A stretch of 64,000 bases of DNA from Oscillatoriales cyanobacterium CG2_30_40_61 (GTDB taxonomy: Bacteria; Cyanobacteriota; Cyanobacteriia; Cyanobacteriales; Microcoleaceae). This document shows positions 45,664 to 54,638 of the stretch, piece after piece. The DNA is taken from positions 1 to 64,000 of the forward strand of contig MNYZ01000099.1 in assembly GCA_001873365.1 (NCBI GenBank). The letters run 5' to 3'. Made by a program: the position numbers and the translations under genes. Position 1 is the first letter of the stretch. Every line of letters begins with the position of its first letter. The notes below the pieces were generated by a model. The model was not told where the DNA came from and made no database searches. It saw only the letters and a program-made list of their open reading frames with translations.

Positions 45664-46449
45664 ATGAATCCTGAAGCCTTACAACAGTTATTTGAATCGG
45701 TGGCATCTGGTGAAATTACCCCCAATGATGCCCTAGATAAAATCAAATACTTTGATTTTGAACCCGTCGGAGATTTTGCTCGCATTGACCATCATCGCAA
45801 ATTAAGAACCGGATTTCCGGAAGTGATTTGGGGATTAAATAAAACCCCGGAACAAATTATTAAGATTATCGAGGTAATGCGTGAGCGAAATCCGGTAGTT
45901 ATGGCAACTCGAATTGAACCCCATATTTATCAAGAATTGCAAACCCAAATCCCCGATTTACAGTATTACGAAATTGCTAAAATTTGTGCGATTCAACCTG
46001 ATATAATTCCCCCGGCTAATTCTAAAGGAATCATCACAATTTTAACAGCCGGAACCGCCGATTTACCCGTGGCCGAAGAAGCCGCCATCACTGCTACCCT
46101 ATCGGGTTTTCAGGTTAAACGGTTATCGGATGTGGGAGTGGCCGGAATTCATCGGTTACTGAGTCATTGGCCGATGATAGCCGATGCGGATGTATTAATT
46201 GTGGTGGCTGGGATGGAAGGCGCCTTACCGACGGTGGTGGGAGGGTTAGCCGATTGTCCGGTGATTGCGGTGCCCACTAGCGTTGGTTATGGAGCTAGTT
46301 TTAATGGGTTAGCCCCCCTATTAACCATGTTGAATTCCTGCGCTACGGGGGTAGGAGTAGTGAATATTGATAATGGTTTTGGAGCGGCAATTTTAGCTTG
46401 CCAAATTCTCCGATTAGGAGAACGGTTAAAACGCAGAATTGAGCCTTAA
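45664..46449 (+). CDS. larB: Nickel-pincer cofactor biosynthesis protein LarB
   Basis: 261 residues. LarB carboxylates nicotinic acid adenine dinucleotide in the synthesis of the nickel-pincer cofactor of lactate racemase and relatives. The C-terminal PurE-like domain is clear: ILTAGTADLPVAEEAA, DVGVAGIHRLL, VAGMEGALPTVVGGL and TSVGYGASFNGLAPLL. larC and larE are not in the window. The last 104 bases of the gene are inside a 284-bp tandem duplication, but the stop and reading frame are intact in the first copy. Confidence 0.92.
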   Translation: MNPEALQQLFESVASGEITPNDALDKIKYFDFEPVGDFARIDHHRKLRTGFPEVIWGLNKTPEQIIKIIEVMRERNPVVMATRIEPHIYQELQTQIPDLQYYEIAKICAIQPDIIPPANSKGIITILTAGTADLPVAEEAAITATLSGFQVKRLSDVGVAGIHRLLSHWPMIADADVLIVVAGMEGALPTVVGGLADCPVIAVPTSVGYGASFNGLAPLLTMLNSCATGVGVVNIDNGFGAAILACQILRLGERLKRRIEP

Positions 46450-46914
46450 GCAAGGAGAGACTGAGAAACCCGGTTTTTTAAAAAATACAGGACTTACGCA
46501 AAACAACCATATCTAGTAGGGGCGAACGGCCGTCATGGGTGTCAACTTAAGCCGAAAACCTCTGATTATAGCCGAGATTAGATCCCCCTAAATCCCCCTT
46601 CCCAAGGGGGACTTTGAATTCCTGTTCCCCGGGGGTAGGAGTAGTGAATATTGATAATGGTTTTGGAGCGGCAATTTTAGCTTGCCAAATTCTCCGATTA
46701 GGAGAACGGTTAAAACGCAGAATTGAGCCTTAAGCAAGGAGAGACTGAGAAACCCGGTTTTTTAAAAAATACAGGACTTACGCAAAACAACCATATCTAG
46801 TAGGGGCGAACGGCCGTCATGGGTGTCAACTTAAGCCGAAAACCTCTGATTATAGCCGAGATTAGATCCCCCTAAATCCCCCTTCCCAAGGGGGACTTTG
46901 AATTCCTGTTCCCC
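46346..46914. repeat. 284-bp perfect tandem duplication spanning the larB 3' end
   Basis: Bases 46346-46629 are repeated, by eye without mismatch, at 46630-46913. Each unit holds the last 104 bases of larB, the GAAACCCGG motif, the ACAGGACTTACGCA end and a CCCCCTAAATCCCCC-type repeat. The junction reads CCCCGGGGG, joining the C tract of one unit to the G tract of the next. Confidence 0.92.
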
Positions 46915-46938
46915 CCTTAATGGGTGCGTAAGTCCTGT
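46487..46938. mobile_element. GGACTTACGCA element with internal duplication
   Basis: Perfect 14-bp terminal inverted repeats ACAGGACTTACGCA (46487-46500, repeated at 46771-46784) and TGCGTAAGTCCTGT (46925-46938) bound a non-coding element. Without the duplication it would be about 168 bp. The right end touches the hsdR stop codon. The interior is unlike copies A and B, containing GTGTCAACTTAAG at about 46541-46553 and C-rich palindromes. Confidence 0.78.
46630..46733 (+). pseudogene. Duplicated 3' fragment of larB
   Basis: An exact copy of the last 104 bases of larB, created by the 284-bp tandem duplication. It encodes only the final 34 or so residues ([12 protein letters not shown] to the stop), has no start codon, and is not expected to be expressed. 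Confidence 0.85.
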
Positions 46939-49905
46939 TTAAGCTGTCTTCTTGTCATAGTCCATTTTAAACAGTGTCTCACTCAACCAGGCTTTAAAAT
47001 CGGGATCATTGGTAAACTTGCGATAGGCTTCTGTATGGTCGAAGATAAAGTCTTGAAACTTATCGACTAACTTTTTATCAAAGGTAATTTTAGCATTTTG
47101 ACGGTCGGAATATTGTTTGGCGTTTTGATATTCTTCATCTTGACTAATTTTTGCGGGTAAGTCTTCAAATAATAATTGTCGCACTTGATCTTTTTCTATC
47201 CAATCAATATTCCCAAAGCGGTTATTAAAATCTTGAATAATATTACTAAGTATATCAATATTAGGATCATATTTGCTACCACTGGTATCGGGTGGCGGGG
47301 GGGCAATTTCTACGCTACCTTCAAGCTGAATAGCTAGGGTTGTTTGCCTTTCTACTCGGTAACTCTCCATATCAATACTTTCTAAAATCCCTTTAGATAA
47401 ATCAGCATCATTCAGGCTAGGGAGTTTATTTACAAGTAACTTCAGAAAGGTTTTTAAACTTTCCCAATAGGGATTACGGAAATGGCGAATTTGTACCATA
47501 AACTCATAATTTCGTACAAATAATTTAGCTTTTTTCTTAAAATCTGCTTGTTCATTTTCGTCTAATTCGTCTTTAAAAGTCTGTTGACATTCATTCAGAA
47601 TCGGGTCAAGTTGATCGCGGTCTACACCCTTAATAAATAAATCCATTAATTCATTAACTTGATCTTCAGAATAAACTTGATAGGCGTCGAGGGCGTCTTG
47701 TAAATCATTGAGGCGGTTTAGGTCAGTTTCTTCGCTGAGAATAGTGGTTTTATAGAAAGGGTCAAAGGCGGCTTGAATGGTATCGGCTGAGTTAACAAAA
47801 TCAAGAATAAATGTATCTTTTTTATCGGGTTTATAGGCACGGTTAAGGCGGGATAATGTTTGCACTGCTTTAATATCGGCGATGGTTTTATCAACATACA
47901 TGGTGTGTAATAAAGGTTGATCAAATCCAGTTTGATATTTGTCAGCTACAATTAAAAAGCGATATTCATTTTTTTTAAATTCATCGGGGATATCTTTACT
48001 CGGAAAACCATTCATAGAGGATTCAGTTTCTAATTTTCCATCAACTTCTTTACTCCCCGAAAAAGCAACAATTGTTTTATAAGGAGAGGCAATTTCTGTT
48101 AAATAGGCATCAAAGGCGAGTTTATAACGAATGGCGCTTTCAATACCATTTGTAACTACCATTGCTTTCGCTTGTCCGTTAATTTTCCGTTGACTAATCA
48201 CTTCATCCCTAAAGTGATCGATCATAATTTCTGTCTTTTGGCGGATGGCGTGGGGATGTCCTTCTACATATTTTTTCAGCTTTTTCTTGGCTCGTTTGGT
48301 ATCGAATTGGGGGTCATCTTCTATCTTTTTCTGAATTTTATAATAGCTGTTATAAGTGGTATAATTTTGTAAAATATCAAGAATAAATTCTTCCTCAATG
48401 GCTTGTTTCATCGAATAATTATGAAATGGATAAAATTTATTATCCGTGGGATTTTGCACCCCGAAGGTTTCTAAGGTTTTATTTTTGGGTGTGGCGGTAA
48501 AAGCAAAATAACTGGCATTATTGCACAGTTTTTGTTCTTCAATAATCCTAATAATTCTATCTTCGGTGGTTTCTTCTTCTTCCCCTATTTCTTTACTCAA
48601 TGCCGCACTCATTTGGGCTGCGGTACTTCCGCTTTGGCTAGAGTGAGCTTCATCAATAATAATGGCAAATCGTTGACTAGCTAAGGACTGAATTTCTTTG
48701 ACAATATAAGCAAATTTAAAAACCGTTGTAATAATAATTTTTTTGCCTTCTTCTAAGGCTTGTTTTAGTTGTTTACTTCCTTCTGTGATAGCTTCAACAA
48801 CGCCTTTAACCTGGGCAAATTGTTTAATATTATCGCGGATTTGTTTATCTAAAACTATCCGATCTGTAACTACAATAATAGAATCAAAAATTGTGTTAAT
48901 ATCGTTAGTATCGGTAAGTTCTACGAGTTGATGACTCAGCCAACTAATAGAGTTACTTTTACCTGAGCCTGCGGAATGTTGAATTAAATACCGTTTACCG
49001 ATACCATTAACTTTAACATCGCTTAAAAGTTGCCTTACTGCGTCGAGTTGGTGGTAACGGGGGAATATTAATTTCTTTTTCTCTGGTTTTCCGTCGGCTT
49101 TTTCTTTAACAATATGAACGTATTTTTCAATAATATTACTTAGGCTAGATTTAGTTAGAATTTCTTTCCAGAGATAATCGGTTTTGAGTCCGTTGGGGTT
49201 GATGGGGTTGCCAGCACTATCGGGAAAAACTAGGTTTTGTTCGGATTTTTGACCTTTATTAAAGGGAAGAAAAATAGTTTTATCTCCTTTGAGTTCGGTC
49301 GTCATAAAAATTAGTTCATCATCAACGGCAAAATGAACTAAACAACGGGCAAAACTAAATAAAGTTTCCTTGGGGTCGCGGTCTTTTTGATATTGTTTGA
49401 TAGCATCTTGTACATTTTGTTTAGTTAAGTTATTTTTGAGTTCAAAAGTAATCACGGGTAAGCCATTAATAAAAATTCCCATATCGAGGGAAAGGCGTTT
49501 TCTATCGTCGCTGTATTGCAGTTGGCGAGTCACAGAAAAAATATTGTCGTTGTAGTGTTGGATAGCTTGGGGGTTGAGTTGGGAGTCTGGTTTTTTATAA
49601 TAGAGAGTGAGGCTAACTTCATCGGCTTTAATCCCGTTTCGCAGGATATCAATAATACCTTTTATTTTAATTTGGTCGGAGATGCGTTGCAAGAGTTTTT
49701 GTTCAAATTTTGCTTGATATTTGGTTTCGAGTTTAGCGATTTCTTGGGGTTGGGTATGGCGGAGAAATTGCAGGAGTTTGGTTTTATCGATACAATAAAT
49801 GCGATCGTAATCATTGGGTTGACCTTTGAGATAATGGGAGGTTTCAATTAGGCTTTTTTCGATTAGGGTTTCTAAGCCTTTTTCGGAAGTGTCAGTTGAG
49901 GTCAT
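46939..49905 (-). CDS. hsdR: Type I restriction enzyme R subunit
   Basis: 988 residues. An N-terminal PD-(D/E)xK nuclease region includes LPVITFELKNNLTKQ (about 150-170). A Swi2/Snf2-type helicase motor has Walker A QHSAGSGKSNS (about 310), DEAH box IIDEAHSSQSG, FTATP, and motif VI-like DKYQTGFDQPLLHTMYVDK. The C-terminal helical region would bind HsdM/HsdS. HsdR cleaves DNA after ATP-driven translocation from an unmethylated site. All core motifs are intact, so it is predicted to be active. It is the last gene of the hsd run, downstream of parE on the same strand. Confidence 0.94.
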   Translation of the reverse strand: MTSTDTSEKGLETLIEKSLIETSHYLKGQPNDYDRIYCIDKTKLLQFLRHTQPQEIAKLETKYQAKFEQKLLQRISDQIKIKGIIDILRNGIKADEVSLTLYYKKPDSQLNPQAIQHYNDNIFSVTRQLQYSDDRKRLSLDMGIFINGLPVITFELKNNLTKQNVQDAIKQYQKDRDPKETLFSFARCLVHFAVDDELIFMTTELKGDKTIFLPFNKGQKSEQNLVFPDSAGNPINPNGLKTDYLWKEILTKSSLSNIIEKYVHIVKEKADGKPEKKKLIFPRYHQLDAVRQLLSDVKVNGIGKRYLIQHSAGSGKSNSISWLSHQLVELTDTNDINTIFDSIIVVTDRIVLDKQIRDNIKQFAQVKGVVEAITEGSKQLKQALEEGKKIIITTVFKFAYIVKEIQSLASQRFAIIIDEAHSSQSGSTAAQMSAALSKEIGEEEETTEDRIIRIIEEQKLCNNASYFAFTATPKNKTLETFGVQNPTDNKFYPFHNYSMKQAIEEEFILDILQNYTTYNSYYKIQKKIEDDPQFDTKRAKKKLKKYVEGHPHAIRQKTEIMIDHFRDEVISQRKINGQAKAMVVTNGIESAIRYKLAFDAYLTEIASPYKTIVAFSGSKEVDGKLETESSMNGFPSKDIPDEFKKNEYRFLIVADKYQTGFDQPLLHTMYVDKTIADIKAVQTLSRLNRAYKPDKKDTFILDFVNSADTIQAAFDPFYKTTILSEETDLNRLNDLQDALDAYQVYSEDQVNELMDLFIKGVDRDQLDPILNECQQTFKDELDENEQADFKKKAKLFVRNYEFMVQIRHFRNPYWESLKTFLKLLVNKLPSLNDADLSKGILESIDMESYRVERQTTLAIQLEGSVEIAPPPPDTSGSKYDPNIDILSNIIQDFNNRFGNIDWIEKDQVRQLLFEDLPAKISQDEEYQNAKQYSDRQNAKITFDKKLVDKFQDFIFDHTEAYRKFTNDPDFKAWLSETLFKMDYDKKTA

Positions 49906-49929
49906 ATAATTAGAGTAGAAGGGATATTT

Positions 49930-50247
49930 TTATTCTAGTTCCAGAATTGCGGGTAAATCACGGGCGGCATGAATGATTCGCACTACTGAAAGCAAATCAT
50001 CTTGGGAAAGATAAAAAATTAGGTATTTTTCAAAACGTTTAACTCCTCGTTTACGCAAACCTGCTAGACGTTGGTTATTAAGTTGATATGGGCTGCCTAT
50101 ACCTGGAGTTTGTGCGAGTTGGGCGATAGTTTGGCGGGTAGCATCAAAAAAGCGTAAAGCAACATCGGGATTATTTTGATTAAGGTAGTTAAAGAGATCG
50201 TCTAAATCCTGGTTAGCTTTGGGAGTAATAAAAATGCGTCTATTCAT
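49930..50247 (-). CDS. ParE/RelE-family toxin
   Basis: 105 residues with the ParE/RelE fold: FITPKANQDLDDLFNYL at the N-terminus and RFEKYLIFYLSQDDLLSVVRIIHAARDL at the C-terminus. ParE toxins inhibit DNA gyrase; RelE toxins cut mRNA, and sequence alone does not decide between them, but the ParD-like partner favours ParE. It is 2 bp after its antitoxin and 24 bp before hsdR, so the pair is inserted in the restriction operon. Confidence 0.85.
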   Translation of the reverse strand: MNRRIFITPKANQDLDDLFNYLNQNNPDVALRFFDATRQTIAQLAQTPGIGSPYQLNNQRLAGLRKRGVKRFEKYLIFYLSQDDLLSVVRIIHAARDLPAILELE

Positions 50248-50249
50248 GT

Positions 50250-50501
50250 TTAAGACTGGGGCAAGTTTTGGATTAATTCAGCGCGTTTGTTTTCCCACCA
50301 GTCGTCCGTTATTTCTATGGGGTCGCCACTGTCTAAACCTGCTATTAACATTTCTTCTAATTGCTGTTTAGCATTGCGTTTTTGGTCTTCTAAAATTAGG
50401 TGATAGATGTATTCATCGGTGTTGTTGTAACTACCTTCCCTAACTTGTTGGTCAATAAATTGCTGTAATGATTCGGGTAAGGAAATTTGCAGAGGAGTCA
50501 T
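50250..50501 (-). CDS. ParD-like ribbon-helix-helix antitoxin
   Basis: 83 residues. The N-terminal LQISLPESLQQFIDQQVREGSYNNTDEYIYHLI segment is a ribbon-helix-helix DNA-binding motif of the ParD family. The acidic C-terminal half would neutralise the toxin. A 10-bp palindrome TACAATTGTA (about 50534-50543) lies upstream and may be its operator, by analogy with autoregulated ParD. It precedes parE on the same strand. Confidence 0.85.
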   Translation of the reverse strand: MTPLQISLPESLQQFIDQQVREGSYNNTDEYIYHLILEDQKRNAKQQLEEMLIAGLDSGDPIEITDDWWENKRAELIQNLPQS

Positions 50502-50634
50502 AGTAGGTATGGTTTTATGCAGACTGGGTTAATACAATTGTAGGCTGTGTTTATAAATATTGGCTACATTGTCGCAAGTTCGGGAGGTTTGGGGGAATTT
50601 CCTGTATCGTTGGTATTGTTAAACCCCCCAAGGA

Positions 50635-50916
50635 GTATCAACTTAAGCTGAAAATTTATGATTATAGCCGAGATTAGATCCCCCTAAATCCCCCTTAAAA
50701 AGGGGGACTTTGATCTCTTTTCATCACTCAAAAAAAAGGACTTTGATCTTCTTTACTCCTCAAAAAGGAGGACTTTGATCTCCTTTCCTCCCTTAAAAAG
50801 GGGGACTTGAAAATCCTATCCCCCCCTTGCTAAGGGGGGTTAGGGGGGATCAAAGACTATAAATCCGATCAAAAAATTTTCTGCAAACTCCCCTACTTTG
50901 AGTGTTAAGTTGACAC
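50635..50916. mobile_element. GTGTCAACTTAA-ended miniature element
   Basis: Left end GTATCAACTTAA (50635-50646) is the near-perfect inverted repeat (11 of 12) of right end TTAAGTTGACAC (50905-50916). The 282-bp interior has no ORF and holds four degenerate copies of AAAAAGGGGGACTTTGATC. Its left 60 bases match the interior of the 46.5 kb element. The right end encodes the last codons of hsdS. Confidence 0.7.
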
Positions 50917-51564
50917 CAGTGCAAACCCCCTAACATCTATTTTTCCGGTGACAGCATCGGAAATTAGGGTAGTACGGTATTCTTGGATAAGTTCTATTTC
51001 TTTTTCTATTTGGGCGATCGCAAGATCAATTTTTTCGGATTCATTATCAATAAAAAATACTATTGCTTTTTGTTCTTCAGGAGGGGGGACTAAAATAGGA
51101 AGCCTTTTTAGGTCTTTAAAATTCATGTTTTGCCTAATACCACTTCCCATATTATAAAAAACTTTTAATATGTCATAATTATGCAATAATTTATAAGCAT
51201 ATTCAGCATAAATATGTTGAGTATTTAAGCAAAGATACGCAGAAGTGATTATTCCTTTTTCTTTAACAATACCCACTCTTAAACTTTTTTTATCATTTTG
51301 TAAATCTGTTAGCCTAAGAATTATATTACCAGGGTTAACAATTTGATAGGTTTCAAAAGATTCGGGAAGCAAACCATAATTGCTTTCAAAATCTTTTTTT
51401 ATAATTCTTCCATAGCTCAAAGAAAGGAGGTTCTTTTCTACTAAATTTTTGTTTCGTAAACATTGTTCTTTAAACACTGCAAATGCTGGCATAACTTCCC
51501 AATGTTCAGGAATTTTGCCTAACCAATCTACACCCGAATCTTTATAATTTGGATAATGTTTCAT
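50905..51564 (-). CDS. hsdS: Half-length type I restriction specificity subunit HsdS
   Basis: 219 residues, about half the usual 400-450. The start KHYPNYKDSGVDWLGKIPEHWEV is the standard HsdS opening. One target-recognition domain (about 25-150) is followed by the conserved helix PPPEEQKAIVFFIDNESEKIDLAIAQIEKEI. The end ISDAVTGKIDVRG resembles the normal C-terminus, so one recognition domain and one conserved region are missing. Half-S proteins can dimerise and recognise palindromic sites. The final residues VST and the stop come from a terminal inverted repeat. It overlaps the upstream gene by 4 bp. Confidence 0.9.
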   Translation of the reverse strand: MKHYPNYKDSGVDWLGKIPEHWEVMPAFAVFKEQCLRNKNLVEKNLLSLSYGRIIKKDFESNYGLLPESFETYQIVNPGNIILRLTDLQNDKKSLRVGIVKEKGIITSAYLCLNTQHIYAEYAYKLLHNYDILKVFYNMGSGIRQNMNFKDLKRLPILVPPPEEQKAIVFFIDNESEKIDLAIAQIEKEIELIQEYRTTLISDAVTGKIDVRGFALVST

Positions 51565-51926
51565 TCTCCTCTCCTATAAGCATCAATTTCTTCAGCAATT
51601 TCTTTTTCAGTCAAAGGATTATCAGCGTGTAAAGCTTGCGTTTCTTTACACAAAGCAATAAACTCTTTCGCTAAAGCTTGTTTATGTGGATCAGGTCGAT
51701 AATTATTTTGAATTTCCTGCATCATTTTAACTTTCATTTCTAGTAAACTTTGGGCGGCTTCTCCTGAAAGAATTGTTACTGGTGGCTGAGGTTGATTAAG
51801 CTGTTGTTTTTCTGCTAAAGCTTTTAAAGCATCAGTAATTACCTCATCAGGATTTTTATATTTTCCTGTCTCTAACTGTTCTTGTAATAACTTTTCTTGT
51901 TCTGAATTGAGAATGATTTCAAACAT
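51561..51926 (-). CDS. Ribbon-helix-helix antitoxin-like protein in the hsd operon
   Basis: 121 residues. The N-terminus FEIILNSEQEKLLQEQLETGKYKNPDEVITDAL is ParD-like. The C-terminal helix LTEKEIAEEIDAYRRGE resembles the toxin-binding tail of antitoxins paired with PIN toxins. No toxin follows: its stop overlaps the hsdS start by 4 bp (ATGA), giving translational coupling to hsdS. It is therefore an orphan antitoxin, or a regulator of the restriction genes. It lies 18 bp after hsdM. Confidence 0.75.
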   Translation of the reverse strand: MFEIILNSEQEKLLQEQLETGKYKNPDEVITDALKALAEKQQLNQPQPPVTILSGEAAQSLLEMKVKMMQEIQNNYRPDPHKQALAKEFIALCKETQALHADNPLTEKEIAEEIDAYRRGE

Positions 51927-51944
51927 AAATTACTCCTCTTTTTG

Positions 51945-53999
51945 TTACTCACTGACAATCTGATGTAAAACTCCCTCGGTTGCGGCTTCTAATGCTAAAA
52001 TATCCGCCGCTATTTCCTCCAAACTTCGTAACGGCTTAAACTGATAAAAATACTTAGTAAACGAAATTTCATAACCCCTTACTATTTTATCATAATCAAT
52101 CCAAGCATCGGGGACATGGGGCAAAACCTCACGGGTAAAATAGTCCTCAATCCTTTCTTTAAGTGGTACACTTTCAGTATCTCTTAACTCAGAATCTGGT
52201 TCATAAATTATCCCTTCCTTAGTCTTTTTCTTAATCACAGGTTCGGCGGTTTCATCTTTCTCCGTAAAAGTATCATAAATCAACTTAATCTCAGATTTGG
52301 TTAACTTAATTTCATCCACCTTTAACGCCTTCTCCAAAACCTGCTTAACCTGGTTAAAATCATTATGAATTTCACCGCCAAATAAATCCTTTAAAGTGCC
52401 TAAAATTGGATAAAGTTTCGGTTGTGCTGTCTCCTGAAACTGCTTTATCCGTTCAGGTGTCACCTGAAATCTTAACCGCAAAGGACGGTCAACCGTTATC
52501 TTATGAAAGCCAAAATCTTCATTATCAAAAATTTTAGATTCTTCTGTATTTTCAAAGGCTAAAAAAGTTGCTGTAATTCGTTCAATATCGGCTTGCGTTA
52601 ACTCGCAATTCTTCTTTCCTAAATTCTTTCGTAATTTCCCATACCACTTAGTCCCATCTATTAACTGTACTTTCCCTTTCCGGTGTTCCGATTTCCGGTT
52701 AGACAAAACCCAAATATAAGTGGCAATACCCGTATTATAGAACATATTTAAAGGCAAACCAACAATACATTCTAACCAATCATTTTCAATAATCCAGCGC
52801 CTAATATTACTTTCCCCGCTTCCCGCATCCCCCGTAAATAAAGCCGAACCATTATGAACAATTGCAATCCGACTTCCTAAAGGAGTTGATTGCTTCATTT
52901 TAGAAAGCATATTCACCAAAAATAATAACTGTCCGTCACTACTTCGGGGTAAAAGATTGAGTTTTTCTCCAGAAGGTAAACCCGGATGTTCAACCGCAAA
53001 ACGGCGGTCTTTTACTTCCTTTTTCTTACCATCAAAAATAGCATCCTGATCCACACTCCATGACTTACCATAGGGAGGATTTGCTAACATAAAATCAAAC
53101 TGAAGATCGGAAAAATAGTCATTAGAAATCGTAGAAGCAAAGCGAATCTTTTCAGGATCTCGACCCTTAATTAACATATCCGATTTACAAATAGCATAGG
53201 TTTCCGGGTTCACTTCCTGACCATATAATTCAATTTTGACTTTTTTACCCGTCTTTTCTGCTAACTCTTGAATAAAAGCTTCTGATTCGGTTAACATTCC
53301 CCCAGAGCCGCAAGCATCATCATAAACTAAATAAGTTGTGCTTTGGATCTGATTTTCAATCGGTAAAAATATCAAATTAACCATTAATTGAATAATGTCG
53401 CGGGGTGTGAAGTGTTCCCCCGCTTCTTCGTTATTTTCTTCATTAAACCTGCGAATCAATTCTTCAAATACCGAACCCATATCCAGGTTAGTTAACCCTT
53501 CATAGATAATTTCTCCAGCTTCATTTTTAACAGGTTCAGAACTAAGGTTAATTTGATTAGAAACAAATTTATCAACCAAGGAAAAAAGCCGATTACTTTC
53601 TTCTAAGGTTTCTAGTTGATTTCTTAACTTAAATTTACTAATAATTTCCTGTACATTATCGCTAAATCCATCTAAATAATTCTCAAAATTTACCCGAATT
53701 TGGCTAGGAAAATCCAGTAAACTTTTTAAGGTAAATTTAGATTTATTATAAAAAACATAACCTGATTTTGTCGGTAATTGTTGGGCGATCGCAGTATCAC
53801 CAAAATTCCCTTCTTCGAGTTTTTGATAAAGCTCAAGTACCTGATCTTTAGTGGGTTCTAATAAACAATCTAAACGCCGCAAAACCGTCATCGGGAGAAT
53901 AACATCTCGGTATTTCCCCCGCACATAGACATCCCGCAGGACATCATCAGCGATATTCCAAATAAAGTTAACAATAGTATTGTGTGTAGCATGATTCAT
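51945..53999 (-). CDS. hsdM: Type I restriction-modification methyltransferase subunit HsdM
   Basis: 684 residues. N-terminal HsdM helices are followed by an N6-adenine methyltransferase domain with motif I DDACGSGGML (the usual first Pro is Asp) and catalytic NPPYG at 307-311. EHFTPRDIIQLMVNLIF, the conserved substrate loop, is present. The C-terminal region contacts HsdS. HsdM methylates adenine at sites set by HsdS. It heads the operon, with the promoter probably in the 54.0-54.2 kb gap. Intact and predicted functional. Confidence 0.95.
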   Translation of the reverse strand: MNHATHNTIVNFIWNIADDVLRDVYVRGKYRDVILPMTVLRRLDCLLEPTKDQVLELYQKLEEGNFGDTAIAQQLPTKSGYVFYNKSKFTLKSLLDFPSQIRVNFENYLDGFSDNVQEIISKFKLRNQLETLEESNRLFSLVDKFVSNQINLSSEPVKNEAGEIIYEGLTNLDMGSVFEELIRRFNEENNEEAGEHFTPRDIIQLMVNLIFLPIENQIQSTTYLVYDDACGSGGMLTESEAFIQELAEKTGKKVKIELYGQEVNPETYAICKSDMLIKGRDPEKIRFASTISNDYFSDLQFDFMLANPPYGKSWSVDQDAIFDGKKKEVKDRRFAVEHPGLPSGEKLNLLPRSSDGQLLFLVNMLSKMKQSTPLGSRIAIVHNGSALFTGDAGSGESNIRRWIIENDWLECIVGLPLNMFYNTGIATYIWVLSNRKSEHRKGKVQLIDGTKWYGKLRKNLGKKNCELTQADIERITATFLAFENTEESKIFDNEDFGFHKITVDRPLRLRFQVTPERIKQFQETAQPKLYPILGTLKDLFGGEIHNDFNQVKQVLEKALKVDEIKLTKSEIKLIYDTFTEKDETAEPVIKKKTKEGIIYEPDSELRDTESVPLKERIEDYFTREVLPHVPDAWIDYDKIVRGYEISFTKYFYQFKPLRSLEEIAADILALEAATEGVLHQIVSE

Positions 54000-54479
54000 A
54001 GGAGTTAACTATTAAGTATGCGATCGCATACCAATGATAATAGCAATCGCCCTAAAAAGTCCTAATTATTTATTTTCCCCCCAATGTTGGGGGCTAGGGG
54101 GCTAGATTGCTTGAAATGTATACTGTTTAGAATGCTAAGATTATGAAGGATTGATCAGCAGTTTTAGAGACTATTTCTAAAGCAGCGATATTTGCCCCCT
54201 AAATCCCCCAAAATTGGGGGACTTTAAGAGGTTGTCCTGTTAAAGCGATCTCGTTTGAGTTACGAGCGTGATGGCAGTACCGCCGCCTGTCGGCATCGCT
54301 AACCCATTAGTACGCTACATACAGCGTAACTGCGTAAGTCCTGATCAGTTTAAATGCACAACCGCTTATTTACTGAAAAAAAGATTCAGATACTTGATAA
54401 TTAACTTTTTGCTGTATCAACTGCCGGACAAGAATCTGTCACCACGGACAAATAATCTGGCAATCGACAACTAAATTAA
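54000..54479. other. Repeat-rich intergenic region
   Basis: It contains two CCCCC/GGGGG palindromes (about 54078-54103 and 54195-54222) and a solo right end TGCGTAAGTCCTG at 54331-54343, identical to the miniature-element ends. A short ORF on the plus strand at 54268-54474 covers this debris and is not credible. Probably a decayed element at the edge of the restriction island. Confidence 0.55.
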
Positions 54480-54551
<72 letters not shown>

Positions 54552-54638
54552 GCACAATTGATTAATATAACATAGCTTTTTAGAGTTTGTCAACCCCTTG
54601 ATCCTAAATCCCAGCATTGAGGTGGATTTTTTCCCCTA

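Noticed and set aside
46487-46938. Complete insertion sequence beside hsdR
   Set aside because: Terminal inverted repeats are present, but the interior has no transposase and consists of a larB fragment and C-rich repeats.
54268-54474. Plus-strand ORF of 68 residues
   Set aside because: It covers repeat debris including a solo element end and runs to the tRNA; no conserved motif.
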